Below the pieces are notes generated by a model. That model saw only the letters and a program-made list of their open reading frames with translations, was not told where the DNA came from and searched no databases. Positions 17,679-25,688 of a DNA stretch of 64,000 bases are shown here, in pieces; position 1 is the first letter of the stretch; each line of letters opens with the position of its first letter. The DNA comes from Ruminococcus sp. AF46-10NS (GTDB lineage: Bacteria > Bacillota > Clostridia > Lachnospirales > Lachnospiraceae): NCBI RefSeq assembly GCF_003474435.1, contig NZ_QRNF01000015.1, positions 20,921 through 84,920 of the forward strand, read 5' to 3'. A program made the translations under genes and the position numbers.

Positions 17679-19041
17679 AGAGAAGCAATGCACTCAGCTG
17701 GATTTTTATGAGATATGTACTGGTCATGCTTGGATCATTAGTAGGTTTGGTGATTGTTGCTTGGCTGCTGCTGTACCTTTTGATTAGTGTGGGCTGTATC
17801 TATCCGGCGAATTATGCAGAGCAAAAGATTAATGAAGCATATGATACGATTTTACGTGCGGATAAAGTAACTGCTGAGATGATTCCTGCACTTTGTGATT
17901 ATGTAATCTTTTCAGAGAATGGAGAGAAAATAGGTGGAGATCTGTCAGAACAATACGAACAGATAGCATGGAATGTTGCAAAGTACGGAAACGCATCCGG
18001 GAAATATTTTTATAAAGTAATTGTAAGGGAAAATGAATATGTTGTATTGCAATATCGCCTGACACCTCAATATCATTCAGCTTTTTTGAGGGAGCATTTT
18101 ATAGGACCACAGAATGTGATGAGTATTATGTCAGTGATTGGAGCGGTAGCGATTATCATCATTCCGTCCATACGTTTTGGAAAAAGAATCAAAAAGCAGA
18201 TGCAGCCTGTATTAGACGCAATCAGACAAATAAAGGATCAAAATCTGGAATATGAGACATCCTGTTCCGGTATCAAAGAGTTTGATGACTGTTTATCGGC
18301 AATCGATGATATGCGAGATGCATTGCGAGAATCTTTAGAAAAGCAGTGGAAAACAGAGCAGGAAAAGAAAAAACAGATGTCTGCTTTGGCGCATGATATT
18401 AAAACACCTCTTACGATTGTACGGGGAAATGCAGAACTACTTTCAGAGACTGAACTGACCACAGAACAGAAGAATAATATCACTTATGTTTTGAACGGCA
18501 CAACACAGATACAAAGTTATGTAAAACAGTTGATAGATGTCACAAAATCATGGAATTGCAGTGATGTTACCTATACAACGGTGAGGTTAGAAGATTTTTT
18601 CGCAGATATAAAGGAACAGGCACTCGGACTGGTAGAAATCTATCACCAGAAAATAGATTGGAAGGCGGGACAAAGTGATAAAAAGGTAACGATTGCTTAT
18701 GATCCAATGTTCCGGGCCGTAATGAATATGATTCAGAATGCAGTGGAGCATACAAAAGAAAATGGAATCATTTATATTGACGCAAAGGAGCAGGATGGCC
18801 GGCTGACATTCATTGTGGAGGATAGCGGATCAGGATTTACAAAAGAAGCATTATTGCATGGCACAGAGCAGTTTTTTATGGATGACACAAGTAGAAATGG
18901 CGAAGCCCATTATGGGATGGGACTATTTTTGCAAAAACTGTGGCTGAAAAATATGGTGGAGGTATTAAACTTTCAAATTCTGAAAATACAGGTGGGGCGA
19001 GGGTAGAAATATTTTTCCTGAGTAGTCAAGAAACAAGCTAA
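17666..19041 (+). pseudogene. Sensor histidine kinase of the LanFEG-like system, frameshifted near its end
   Basis: Membrane sensor: two helices (residues 15-42 and about 152-172) flank an extracytoplasmic domain of about 110 residues, then HAMP-like linker, H-box with His243 (SALAHDIKTPLTIV), N-box (MNMIQNAVEHTKENG), and G1 (VEDSGSGF). The frame continues to 19006 with a nonsense tail. Adding one T to the T5 run at 18926-18930 restores the expected G2 region and ending (FFAKTVAEKYGGGIKL, GGARVEIFF) with a stop at 19039-19041. Only the last 25 or so residues are affected, so this is probably a sequence error or a mild truncation. Confidence 0.87.
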
Positions 19042-19165
19042 ATAGACCGCAATTAAGCTATGTAAAAGAAATTTTACATGCTTTTATCTAATATGTAAAA
19101 GCCTTTTGATAGACATTACTACTACGTTTGCTGTAATCTCATGGAAGAAGGAGGCATACAGAATT

Positions 19166-19306
19166 ATGATAGCTGATAAAATTAAAAATGCTCGTACTAT
19201 TCTTTATTACATAAGAACCATGTGTGATGTAAGAAGCCGGATGAAGAATGAGTTGGAGTATCGAGTAAATGAAAAACAGGAAAACAGTATTCTGTTAAAA
19301 GAATGA
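19166..19306 (+). CDS. Small uncharacterised ORF
   Basis: 46 codons starting MIADKIKNARTILYY behind GGAGG at 19149-19153 (12 bases away, a little far). Basic, helical, no recognised domain. It lies between the kinase and the toxin-antitoxin pair and could be a remnant. Low confidence that it is translated. Confidence 0.3.
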   Translation: MIADKIKNARTILYYIRTMCDVRSRMKNELEYRVNEKQENSILLKE

Positions 19307-19409
19307 TGGGTGGCAGAGTCATTGAAGCAAATACAAATTTTTATAGATACCCTATCTGCCACCTGCCGTCTGCCGGTGTATGAAATTACGAAAACAGATT
19401 GCGAATCGC

Positions 19410-19438
19410 TTGCAACTTGCAATCAAACAAGATATAAT
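19410..19438 (+). promoter_or_regulatory. Promoter of the toxin-antitoxin operon
   Basis: TTGCAA (19410-19415), 17-base spacer, TATAAT (19433-19438), then GAGGAGG and the antitoxin ATG. ATTGC / GCAAT inverted arms at 19399-19403 and 19418-19422 overlap the -35 box and could bind the antitoxin for autoregulation. Confidence 0.75.
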
Positions 19439-19463
19439 GAAGAAAAAAGAGGAGGCGATATCT

Positions 19464-19772
19464 ATGGCAAGAACAGCAAATGTATTTGCACGTGTCGAAC
19501 CTGAAGTAAAAGAACAGGCAGAGCAGGTGCTTGATCGACTTGGAATTCCAATGTCCAATGCAGTAGGAATGTTTCTGAGACAGATTGTGCTCCAGAGAGG
19601 AATTCCTTTTGAGATGAAACTTCCAGCTTATGAGGAGCCTGTGGCATATGGCTCTCTGACAAAGGAACAGTTCAATGCAGAAATAGAAAAAGGCATGGAA
19701 GATATTAAGGCTGGCAGAGTGTATTCAGCAGATGAAGTTGAAGCAGAAATGAAACGGGAATTTGGTATATGA
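19464..19772 (+). CDS. RelB/DinJ-family antitoxin
   Basis: 102 residues. The N-terminal ribbon-helix-helix (TANVFARVEPEVKEQAEQVL, DRLGIPMSNAVGMFLRQIVL) is the DinJ/RelB signature; the C-terminal half (LTKEQFNAEIEKGMEDIKAG ... EVEAEMKREFGI) is the flexible toxin-wrapping tail. It would neutralise the toxin encoded next and, with it, repress the shared promoter. Its stop overlaps the toxin start by four bases. Start chosen at MARTANVF because GAGGAGG precedes it. Confidence 0.92.
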   Translation: MARTANVFARVEPEVKEQAEQVLDRLGIPMSNAVGMFLRQIVLQRGIPFEMKLPAYEEPVAYGSLTKEQFNAEIEKGMEDIKAGRVYSADEVEAEMKREFGI

Positions 19773-20107
19773 AATATAAAGTGATGTATACAGCAGGAGC
19801 AAAGAAAGATCTGCGAAATATTTTCAGATATATTTCAGAGGAACTGTTAGCCCCAGAGAATGCTGCAGGACAGACAGAGCGGATTATGACGGCAATTCGG
19901 AAGCTGGATACTATGCCGAACAGAAATCGGCTCTATGAGGAAGAACCGTGGCACAGCAGAGGACTTCGATTCTTTCCGGTGGATAATTATCTGGTATTTT
20001 ACAAAACAGATGATGAAACTGAAATAGTATATGTAGTGCGAATTATGTATGGTGGACGTGATATTCATAAACAGTTAAGTCAAACAGAAGACGTTTCAGT
20101 AAATTAA
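19769..20107 (+). CDS. RelE/ParE-superfamily toxin
   Basis: 112 residues starting MKYKVMYTAGAKKDLRNIFR, with the family pattern of AKKDL near the start, a central LDTMPNRNRLYEEEPWHSRG and the closing strands LRFFPVDNYLVFYKTD ... VYVVRIMYGGRDIHKQL. ParE-like and YafQ/RelE-like members share this layout; whether it cleaves mRNA or inhibits gyrase cannot be told from sequence. Overlaps its antitoxin gene and is followed by a terminator. Confidence 0.9.
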   Translation: MKYKVMYTAGAKKDLRNIFRYISEELLAPENAAGQTERIMTAIRKLDTMPNRNRLYEEEPWHSRGLRFFPVDNYLVFYKTDDETEIVYVVRIMYGGRDIHKQLSQTEDVSVN

Positions 20108-20131
20108 AATAGAATATGGAACTAAAACACG

Positions 20132-20170
20132 AGCAGTTAGTCTATGAAAAATAGGTTAGCTGCTTTTTTT
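20132..20170 (+). terminator. Terminator after toxin-antitoxin operon
   Basis: Stem AGCAGTTA / TAGCTGCT (one G-U pair) with a 15-base loop region and eight following T residues. Confidence 0.7.
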
Positions 20171-20193
20171 ATGCAAAAAGGGAGGTGCGGTGT

Positions 20194-20313
20194 ATGGGAT
20201 ATGCACGTAAAGATGTAGAGAAAACAAAGAAAATAGCAAAGAAATTTGTGCGCTATCAAGAGGGTGCAGAGCTTTATAGCATTGGACTGACGAAATTGAA
20301 TAATACGGAGTGA
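20194..20313 (+). pseudogene. Truncated DUF6462-like protein
   Basis: 39 codons: MGYARKDVEKTKKIAKKF, VRYQEGAELYSIGLTK, then a quick stop. This is the N-terminal half of the DUF6462-type layout seen at 13726 and 13985, cut just where the AGA-x-Y segment should begin. Preceded by a good GGAGG site. It marks a second mobile-element scar at the right side of the island. Confidence 0.6.
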
Positions 20314-20373
20314 AAGCCGTTACTGCGATTGGGCAGTTACAAGCCCGAATTACCGTACTCATGTAAGTTCCTC

Positions 20374-20955
20374 TCAGATTCCATGAAATGCCCGGTATTC
20401 CCGGTACATTTCAATCATATTTTTTTTTGCATTTTTCAAATAAGAAGTATCATCGCTAATTCGTCCAAGAAGAAAATATCCCTGATAGATAGAAAGCATG
20501 CGCTGAGAAAGAATTTTTGCATGATCTGGAGACAATCCGGAGTATAACAATACTTCCTGAAAAATCTGCTCAAATTTTTTCAGTCCTTCCATAAATACAG
20601 ATGCAACTGCAGGCTTGCTAAGTGCTGTTTCCATGCCCATCACCGCATACGGGCAGCCTGCAAATGTTTGTCCATTTGTCCTTTCAGATAAAAAATCAAA
20701 GATTTCTTCAATAAAACTTTCCCAGTCATTTCCCTGAGAACTATTTTGAAATTGTTCCAGTAAGATTTTTTGATAGTATTCCGTTACCGCTGTTGCCAGG
20801 TCATCCTTGCTTTTGAAATAAAAATAAAAAGATCCTTTTGGAAGGTCTGTTTGTTTGAGGATTTCGCTGATTCCAGTAGCAGAATACCCATTTTTCCAAA
20901 ATAATTCAGCAGCACACTCGATCAGGCGTTGTCTGGATTCTTCACCCTTTTTCAA
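20374..20955 (-). CDS. TetR/AcrR-family transcriptional regulator
   Basis: 193 residues: N-terminal TetR helix-turn-helix (SRQRLIECAAELFWKNGYSA, TGISEILKQTDLPKGSFYFY, FKSKDDLATAV) and a C-terminal ligand domain of the YxaF/LmrA-like type (TFAGCPYAVMGMETA, EGLKKFEQIFQEVL). It is the second gene of an operon: its start overlaps the end of the DUF3786 gene by 14 bases. A palindromic operator lies in the promoter of that operon, so it very likely represses itself. The inducing ligand is unknown. Confidence 0.93.
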   Translation of the reverse strand: MKKGEESRQRLIECAAELFWKNGYSATGISEILKQTDLPKGSFYFYFKSKDDLATAVTEYYQKILLEQFQNSSQGNDWESFIEEIFDFLSERTNGQTFAGCPYAVMGMETALSKPAVASVFMEGLKKFEQIFQEVLLYSGLSPDHAKILSQRMLSIYQGYFLLGRISDDTSYLKNAKKNMIEMYREYRAFHGI

Positions 20956-21580
20956 TTCGCATTTCCTCCTTCAGTCTGGAAAACAGATGTGTAAGTGCAA
21001 ACATAAGCGTTTCATAATGCATGTAATCTAAAGTATTCCTATCTGCAAGAATTTGAAGACTTGCCGGGAACTCGTCATCAGCTTCCCAGAAACGGATGAT
21101 AATCGGCAAAAAAGGAAAAAGATTTAATTTAAAAGCAACATCTCCTTTTTCCAGTTCCTTTCCGGAAAGTGATATACAGGCATTACGCAATTCAACGGTT
21201 TTTCCGTTAAAAAAGTCAGCGGTATTCTGAAAAAATCCTCTGTTCGGTGAGAGATTTCCTGTTCGGACAGAGGAAAGGCTGTTTATATTTACAAATTCAT
21301 GTGACAGATGGCATCTATCCTTTGAATAACATAAAACATCATAAATAGTCATTGCTTCATTATGATTGGCTTCATGAACTGTTTCAAAATCATTATCTGA
21401 CCACTGAACACTTCCCGTTTTTCGGTTAATACGATAGGTACGGTTAATAAAAGTAATATATAACCAGTCAGAATTGTAATCTAATGAATATTTATGTATC
21501 ATTGTAGCCTGATCATATTGCAGGAAAACATGTGCCATTGAAATTTTTGTTTTATCATAATTATTGATAGCTTTCGTCAT
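20942..21580 (-). CDS. DUF3786-type hypothetical protein
   Basis: 212 residues, MTKAINNYDKTKISMAHVFL onwards, with no signal peptide or membrane helix. Features such as YSLDYNSDWLYITFINRTYR, EAMTIYDVLCYSKD and FPFLPIIIRFWEADDEFPAS match DUF3786, a family often linked to corrinoid/one-carbon metabolism in anaerobes but without a settled function. An in-frame TTG lies four codons upstream; the ATG at 21580 was preferred because TTGGAGA precedes it. Co-transcribed with a TetR repressor. Confidence 0.75.
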   Translation of the reverse strand: MTKAINNYDKTKISMAHVFLQYDQATMIHKYSLDYNSDWLYITFINRTYRINRKTGSVQWSDNDFETVHEANHNEAMTIYDVLCYSKDRCHLSHEFVNINSLSSVRTGNLSPNRGFFQNTADFFNGKTVELRNACISLSGKELEKGDVAFKLNLFPFLPIIIRFWEADDEFPASLQILADRNTLDYMHYETLMFALTHLFSRLKEEMRIEKG

Positions 21581-21617
21581 ATATTTCTCCAAGAAGATTT
21601 TTGTTGTAGCTATTTAC

Positions 21618-21646
21618 AAAATAGACTAATCGGTCTATAAAGTCAA
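21618..21646 (-). promoter_or_regulatory. Promoter with TetR-type operator in the spacer
   Basis: Read on the minus strand: TTGACT (21646-21641), 17-base spacer, TATTTT (21623-21618). Inverted repeat ATAGAC-N6-GTCTAT at 21621-21638 fills the spacer, the classical position for TetR-family repression of the DUF3786-tetR operon. Confidence 0.8.
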
Positions 21647-21731
21647 TACATTTTGCGTAACAAATAAAAATTAATGATCATGAAAAGTAAATGACTAAGA
21701 CTTCCCATACCTTCTAATGGCAGATGACAGA

Positions 21732-21760
21732 ATCCCGGCAGTCAACTACTGCAAAACAGT
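21732..21760 (+). repeat. 29-base direct repeat, right copy
   Basis: Same sequence as 13672-13700 with two substitutions. Its last seven bases (AAACAGT, 21754-21760) form the outer start of the GntR operator, so at this copy the repeat and the operator share bases. Confidence 0.7.
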
Positions 21761-21802
21761 ATATAACAGTTGACAACAGTATTATACTGTTATATACTGT
21801 TT
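21754..21802 (+). promoter_or_regulatory. Promoter with perfect 17-base inverted repeat (GntR operator)
   Basis: Arms AAACAGTATATAACAGT (21754-21770) and ACTGTTATATACTGTTT (21786-21802) are exact complements around a 15-base centre. The promoter TTGACA (21770-21775), 17 bases, TATACT (21793-21798) lies inside it, so a dimeric repressor bound here would block RNA polymerase. The GntR gene follows at 21820. Confidence 0.88.
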
Positions 21803-21819
21803 ACAACAGGAGGGAACAT

Positions 21820-22194
21820 ATGAAGATTATAATCAATAATACATCGATGGTACCAATTTATGAGCAGATCATGGAGCAGATCAAGGCGCAGATCATCTCC
21901 GGAGAGTTAAAAGAAAATGATATATTGCCGTCCGTGAGAACAATGGCAAAGGAACTGAAGATCAGTGCACTTACTGTGAAGAAAGCATATGACAATCTGG
22001 AAGCAGAGGGCATGACAGTCACAGTTCATGGGAAAGGAACGTATGTAGCGGCTTCGAATACACAGCTGATGGAAGAAGAGCGCAGGAAAGAGGTTGAGGC
22101 GGATCTGGAAGCAGCAATTCAGAAGGGAAGGCGCTGCGGAATGAAAGAGGAAGAGATCCGTTCGTTGTTTGAACTCATCATGGAGGATGAATGA
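21820..22194 (+). CDS. GntR-family (YtrA subfamily) repressor
   Basis: 124 residues: winged helix (MVPIYEQIMEQIKAQIISGE, NDILPSVRTMAKELKISALT, VKKAYDNLEAEGMTVTVHGK, GTYVA) and a short acidic helical tail for dimerisation, the YtrA layout. It precedes an ABC exporter pair with a four-base stop/start region, as in ytrAB-type operons, and its own promoter carries a perfect palindrome, so it should repress the operon until an inducer, often a cell-wall antibiotic, is present. Start at the ATG behind GGAGGGA. Confidence 0.94.
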   Translation: MKIIINNTSMVPIYEQIMEQIKAQIISGELKENDILPSVRTMAKELKISALTVKKAYDNLEAEGMTVTVHGKGTYVAASNTQLMEEERRKEVEADLEAAIQKGRRCGMKEEEIRSLFELIMEDE

Positions 22195-22196
22195 TT

Positions 22197-23045
22197 ATGT
22201 TGGAGATTAAAGGAGTAAAGAAAAGCTACGGTGAATTTCAGTTAGACTGTTCGTTAAATGTAGAAAAAGGAAGAATCACTGGTCTGGTTGGAGAGAACGG
22301 AGCCGGTAAGAGTACTTTGTTCAAGGCAGTGCTCGGACTCATTTCTTATGATGCCGGTGAGATAAAGATCCTGGGAAAAATACCGGAAGAGTTAAGTGAA
22401 AAAGAGAAAGAAGAGCTGGGAGTTGTCCTGGCAGAAACCGGATTCAGTGGATACTTGAAAGGGAAAGATGTTGAGGCAGTCCTTGCCAAATTGTATCCAA
22501 AGTTTGAAGCAGAAAAATTTCATCAGATGTGTGAAGAATATCAGATTCCGTTGGATAAATTTATAAAAGAGTACTCAACAGGAATGAAAGCAAAGCTGAA
22601 TCTGATCATTGCATTGACACATCAGGCAGAATTTCTGATGCTGGATGAGCCGACAGCAGGGCTTGATGTCGGAGCGAGGGAAAGGATGCTGGATATTTTA
22701 AGAGAGTATATGGAAGAAGAGCCGGAGAGAAGTATCCTGATCAGCTCACATATTTCTTCGGACCTAGAACATCTGTGTGATGACATTTATGTGATACATA
22801 AAGGAAAGATCATACTTCATGAAGAGATGGATATGATTCTTGAAAAATATGCAGTGTTGAAGGTCAGTGAGGAACAATATCAGGCAGTGGATAAAAGGTA
22901 TCTTTTGAAAGAGAAAAAAGAGTTTTTTGGAGTTGCCTGTCTGACGAACGAGAAGCAGTATTATATAGAAAATTATCCGGAAATCGTAGTAGAGAGCGGA
23001 TCACTCGATCAGGTGATCCTGATGTTGACAGGAGGCGAAAGATGA
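22197..23045 (+). CDS. ABC transporter ATP-binding protein (YtrB-like)
   Basis: 282-284 residues: Walker A GENGAGKST, Q-loop LAETGFSGYLKG, signature YSTGMKAKLNLIIALTH, Walker B FLMLDEPTAGLD and H-loop ISSHISSDLEHL, with about 70 extra C-terminal residues as in YtrB/CcmA-type ATPases. Powers the permease encoded next, whose start overlaps by 4 bases. Two starts (22191 and 22197) are possible; GGAGG at 22182-22186 favours the second. Substrate unknown. Confidence 0.92.
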   Translation: MLEIKGVKKSYGEFQLDCSLNVEKGRITGLVGENGAGKSTLFKAVLGLISYDAGEIKILGKIPEELSEKEKEELGVVLAETGFSGYLKGKDVEAVLAKLYPKFEAEKFHQMCEEYQIPLDKFIKEYSTGMKAKLNLIIALTHQAEFLMLDEPTAGLDVGARERMLDILREYMEEEPERSILISSHISSDLEHLCDDIYVIHKGKIILHEEMDMILEKYAVLKVSEEQYQAVDKRYLLKEKKEFFGVACLTNEKQYYIENYPEIVVESGSLDQVILMLTGGER

Positions 23046-23716
23046 TGAAAGGAATCAGAGGGCTTTTGGAAAAGGATTTTCGATTGTTTTTTCGGCAAGG
23101 TGGTAATCTTTTTTTGGTGTTAGCGTTTGTAGCATTGTTTTTTATACTTACGGGAAAAACGGGAGCTGCTTTCATTGCAATGTATATCCCATCTGTTCTG
23201 GCGATATATTCAGGTAATACGATCAGTTATGATGAAAATGGCCATGGTTACACATATTTATTTTCTTTACCCGTAAATAAAAAAATATATGTCAGAGAGA
23301 AATATATTTTTTCCTTTATCATGACAGTATGTGGATGGTGCATTGGAATGATCTGTGCAGGAATTATGGTACTCATAAATCCTGAAGAGGTGTTTGATCC
23401 GGAAATGCTGGCAATGGAGTTGATCACATTTTTTGTGTTTCAGGCAATTGCGGGAATTATGATCGCGATCAGGATAAGGTTCGAAGGAGAGAAAGGGCGA
23501 ATTGTGCTGCCAATCGCAATTTTAATTATTTTTGCGATTTGTTATACAATTGGATCTTTTGTGAAGGCTAACTTGGGATTAAAAGAAAGTATTCTGCATA
23601 TGATAGGTGGAATAGGAGATTTTGAAATTGCGATTGCCCTTATTGTGCTAAGTCTGCTTATATGCTTTGCTTCGTATAAGTATAGTATGAGCGCCATGAA
23701 GAAGAAAGAGTTTTAA
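23042..23716 (+). CDS. ABC-2 type permease
   Basis: 224 residues with six predicted membrane helices in pairs (NLFLVLAFVALFFILTG, MYIPSVLAIYSGNTISYDENG, YIFSFIMTVCGWCIGMICAG). The motif after helix 2, TISYDENGHGYTYLFSLPVN, is typical of ABC-2 subunits working with CcmA/YtrB ATPases. Overlaps its ATPase gene and is the last gene of the GntR-controlled operon. Confidence 0.88.
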   Translation: MMKGIRGLLEKDFRLFFRQGGNLFLVLAFVALFFILTGKTGAAFIAMYIPSVLAIYSGNTISYDENGHGYTYLFSLPVNKKIYVREKYIFSFIMTVCGWCIGMICAGIMVLINPEEVFDPEMLAMELITFFVFQAIAGIMIAIRIRFEGEKGRIVLPIAILIIFAICYTIGSFVKANLGLKESILHMIGGIGDFEIAIALIVLSLLICFASYKYSMSAMKKKEF

Positions 23717-23871
23717 GATAGGTGTGGCAAAAATGATCCGTTAAAAATAATGATTATAAAGTTGTAATAGCTACCAAAAATATGAGAAAAACTTTGTGAA
23801 AAAATAGGCTTGTGTTTCGTAAGAGTCCCTTGTAAAATAGCGGTCAAGGATGAAAAGAAAAGGAGATTCTT

Positions 23872-25230
23872 ATGGGAACTAATGAAAAAGATATGACTGC
23901 CGGATCTCCCGGAAAACTGATCATAACTTTTGCCATACCAATGATGCTTGGAAATATTTTTCAGCAGTTTTATACAATGGCAGACACCATGATCGTCGGA
24001 CAAGTGGTAGGAGTTAAGGCACTGGCGGCAGTAGGTGCCGGTGATTGGCTGGTATGGCTGGTGTTGGGGATCATGACAGGTATCACACAGGGTTTTTCTA
24101 TTCTTGTATCTCAGTATTATGGAGCAAGGGAAAAGGAAAATCTGAAATGTGCAGTAGCGAAAAGCTATATCATGACAGCATTACTGTCTGTGGTCGTACT
24201 CGCAGTAAGTGAAGGTACAGTTTATCATGTTCTTTTATTTTTACAGACACCGGATAATGTCATTGATCTGACAATGCTATATTTGCGGCTGATCTTTGCA
24301 GGAATCCCGATCATAGCTGCTTATAATATATTTGCAGCGATCCTTCGGGCACTTGGAAACAGCAGATCTCCGTTGATCGCAATGACAGTGGCAGCAGTGA
24401 TCAATGTGGGACTGGATCTGTTATTTGTGGCGGTTTTTGGCTGGGGTATAGTCGGAGCAGCAGTGGCAACCGTTATCGCACAGGGATTTTCAGCCTTGTA
24501 CTGTTTGATCGTATTACGTAAAATTCCGGATATCCGCCTGGAAAAGAAGGATTTTTACAGGCAGCCTTCTATGAGCCTGCGGCTTTTGGAACTGGCGGTT
24601 CCTCTTGCGATACAGAATGTGATCATCTCCGTGGGAGGACTTGTGGTACAGTATGTGATCAATGGATTTGGTTTTCTGTTTGTGGCGGGATTTACGGCAT
24701 CGAACAAGCTGTATGGGGTTTTGGAGATGGCTGCCGTTTCATATGGATATGCTATTACAACCTATGTAGGCCAGAATCTTGGTGCAAAGAAATATCAGAG
24801 GATTCGAAAAGGCGTGCGCAGCGGCACTTATATGGCAGTGCTCACTTCGGCTTTCATTTCCGGCATGATGGTACTGTTTGGACGTAATGTACTGTCCCTG
24901 TTTGTATCCGGTGAACCGGATCAGACCCGACAGGTATTGGATATAGCATATAAGTATTTGTTTATTATGGCTGTCTTTTTGTGGGTGCTGTATCTGCTGT
25001 ATGTGTATCGTTCTGCTATCCAGGGCCTGGGTAATACTTTGATTCCGCTTGCCAGCGGCATTGCAGAATTTATAATGCGTGTCAGTGTTGCGCTGCTACT
25101 GCCAAAACTGATTGGTGAAGATGGAATATACTATGCAGAGATCTGTGCATGGAGCAGCGCAGCTGTTTTATTATTCGTAAGTTATATGATCATTATACGG
25201 AAATATAAAGAAGTCACTGTTCATACATAA
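23872..25230 (+). CDS. MATE-family efflux transporter
   Basis: 452 residues, twelve predicted membrane helices in two homologous halves, with family strings: GSPGKLIITFAIPMMLGNIF, YTMADTMIVGQVVG, GITQGFSILVSQYYGA and, in the second half, YGYAITTYVGQNLGAKKYQR. Exports organic cations or drugs against Na+ or H+. It has its own AGGAG site and stands between the GntR operon and the cobalamin riboswitch; no regulatory link to either is seen. A second MATE gene lies at 43017 on the other strand. Confidence 0.92.
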   Translation: MGTNEKDMTAGSPGKLIITFAIPMMLGNIFQQFYTMADTMIVGQVVGVKALAAVGAGDWLVWLVLGIMTGITQGFSILVSQYYGAREKENLKCAVAKSYIMTALLSVVVLAVSEGTVYHVLLFLQTPDNVIDLTMLYLRLIFAGIPIIAAYNIFAAILRALGNSRSPLIAMTVAAVINVGLDLLFVAVFGWGIVGAAVATVIAQGFSALYCLIVLRKIPDIRLEKKDFYRQPSMSLRLLELAVPLAIQNVIISVGGLVVQYVINGFGFLFVAGFTASNKLYGVLEMAAVSYGYAITTYVGQNLGAKKYQRIRKGVRSGTYMAVLTSAFISGMMVLFGRNVLSLFVSGEPDQTRQVLDIAYKYLFIMAVFLWVLYLLYVYRSAIQGLGNTLIPLASGIAEFIMRVSVALLLPKLIGEDGIYYAEICAWSSAAVLLFVSYMIIIRKYKEVTVHT

Positions 25231-25389
25231 TGTCATTTACTTGAGGATCTATAATGATATACAGGCGGAAAATATCCGGGTTTTAATATGAAATGTTCAG
25301 ATATTTCATATTTGACAGAAAAACTATTTATATAAAAAGAAAAGTATGATATTATGTACTTATTCGTTGCAACTATGAAAATTGAATAG

Positions 25390-25540
25390 TCAGAAGGGTG
25401 TACAAAGTACTTAATAAGGAATCTGGTGAAATGCCAGAACAGCCACCGCTACTGTGACAGGGACGAAAACCAAAATATCACTGGAGAGATCCGGGAAGAT
25501 GGTAAGTAGGAAGAACTGGAGTCAGGAGACTTGCCTTTTT
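25390..25540 (+). promoter_or_regulatory. Cobalamin riboswitch
   Basis: Carries the conserved core of the B12 aptamer in order: GGTG near 25397, AAGGAATCTGGTGAAATGCC, the B12-box region CAGCCACCGCTACTGTGA, then CACTGG, GGGAAGATGG and the closing AGTCAGGAGACTTGCC. A strong intrinsic terminator follows at 25613, so binding of cobalamin should stop transcription of the downstream transporter operon. Boundaries are approximate. Confidence 0.92.
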
Positions 25541-25612
25541 GATAGAAGAATTCTGATTCGGATGGGATACAGAAGGAATAAGCTCTGCCTGAGGTGGAGG
25601 TTTGTTTTTTGT

Positions 25613-25646
25613 GCTGATATGATGCTGGATCATATCAGCTTTTTTT
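25613..25646 (+). terminator. Riboswitch expression-platform terminator
   Basis: Perfect 11-base stem GCTGATATGAT / ATCATATCAGC with a 5-base loop and seven T residues, between the aptamer and the first transporter gene. Confidence 0.9.
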
Positions 25647-25688
25647 ATTTTAACCGAATAAACAGATGAAAAATGAGGAGAGATGAAG

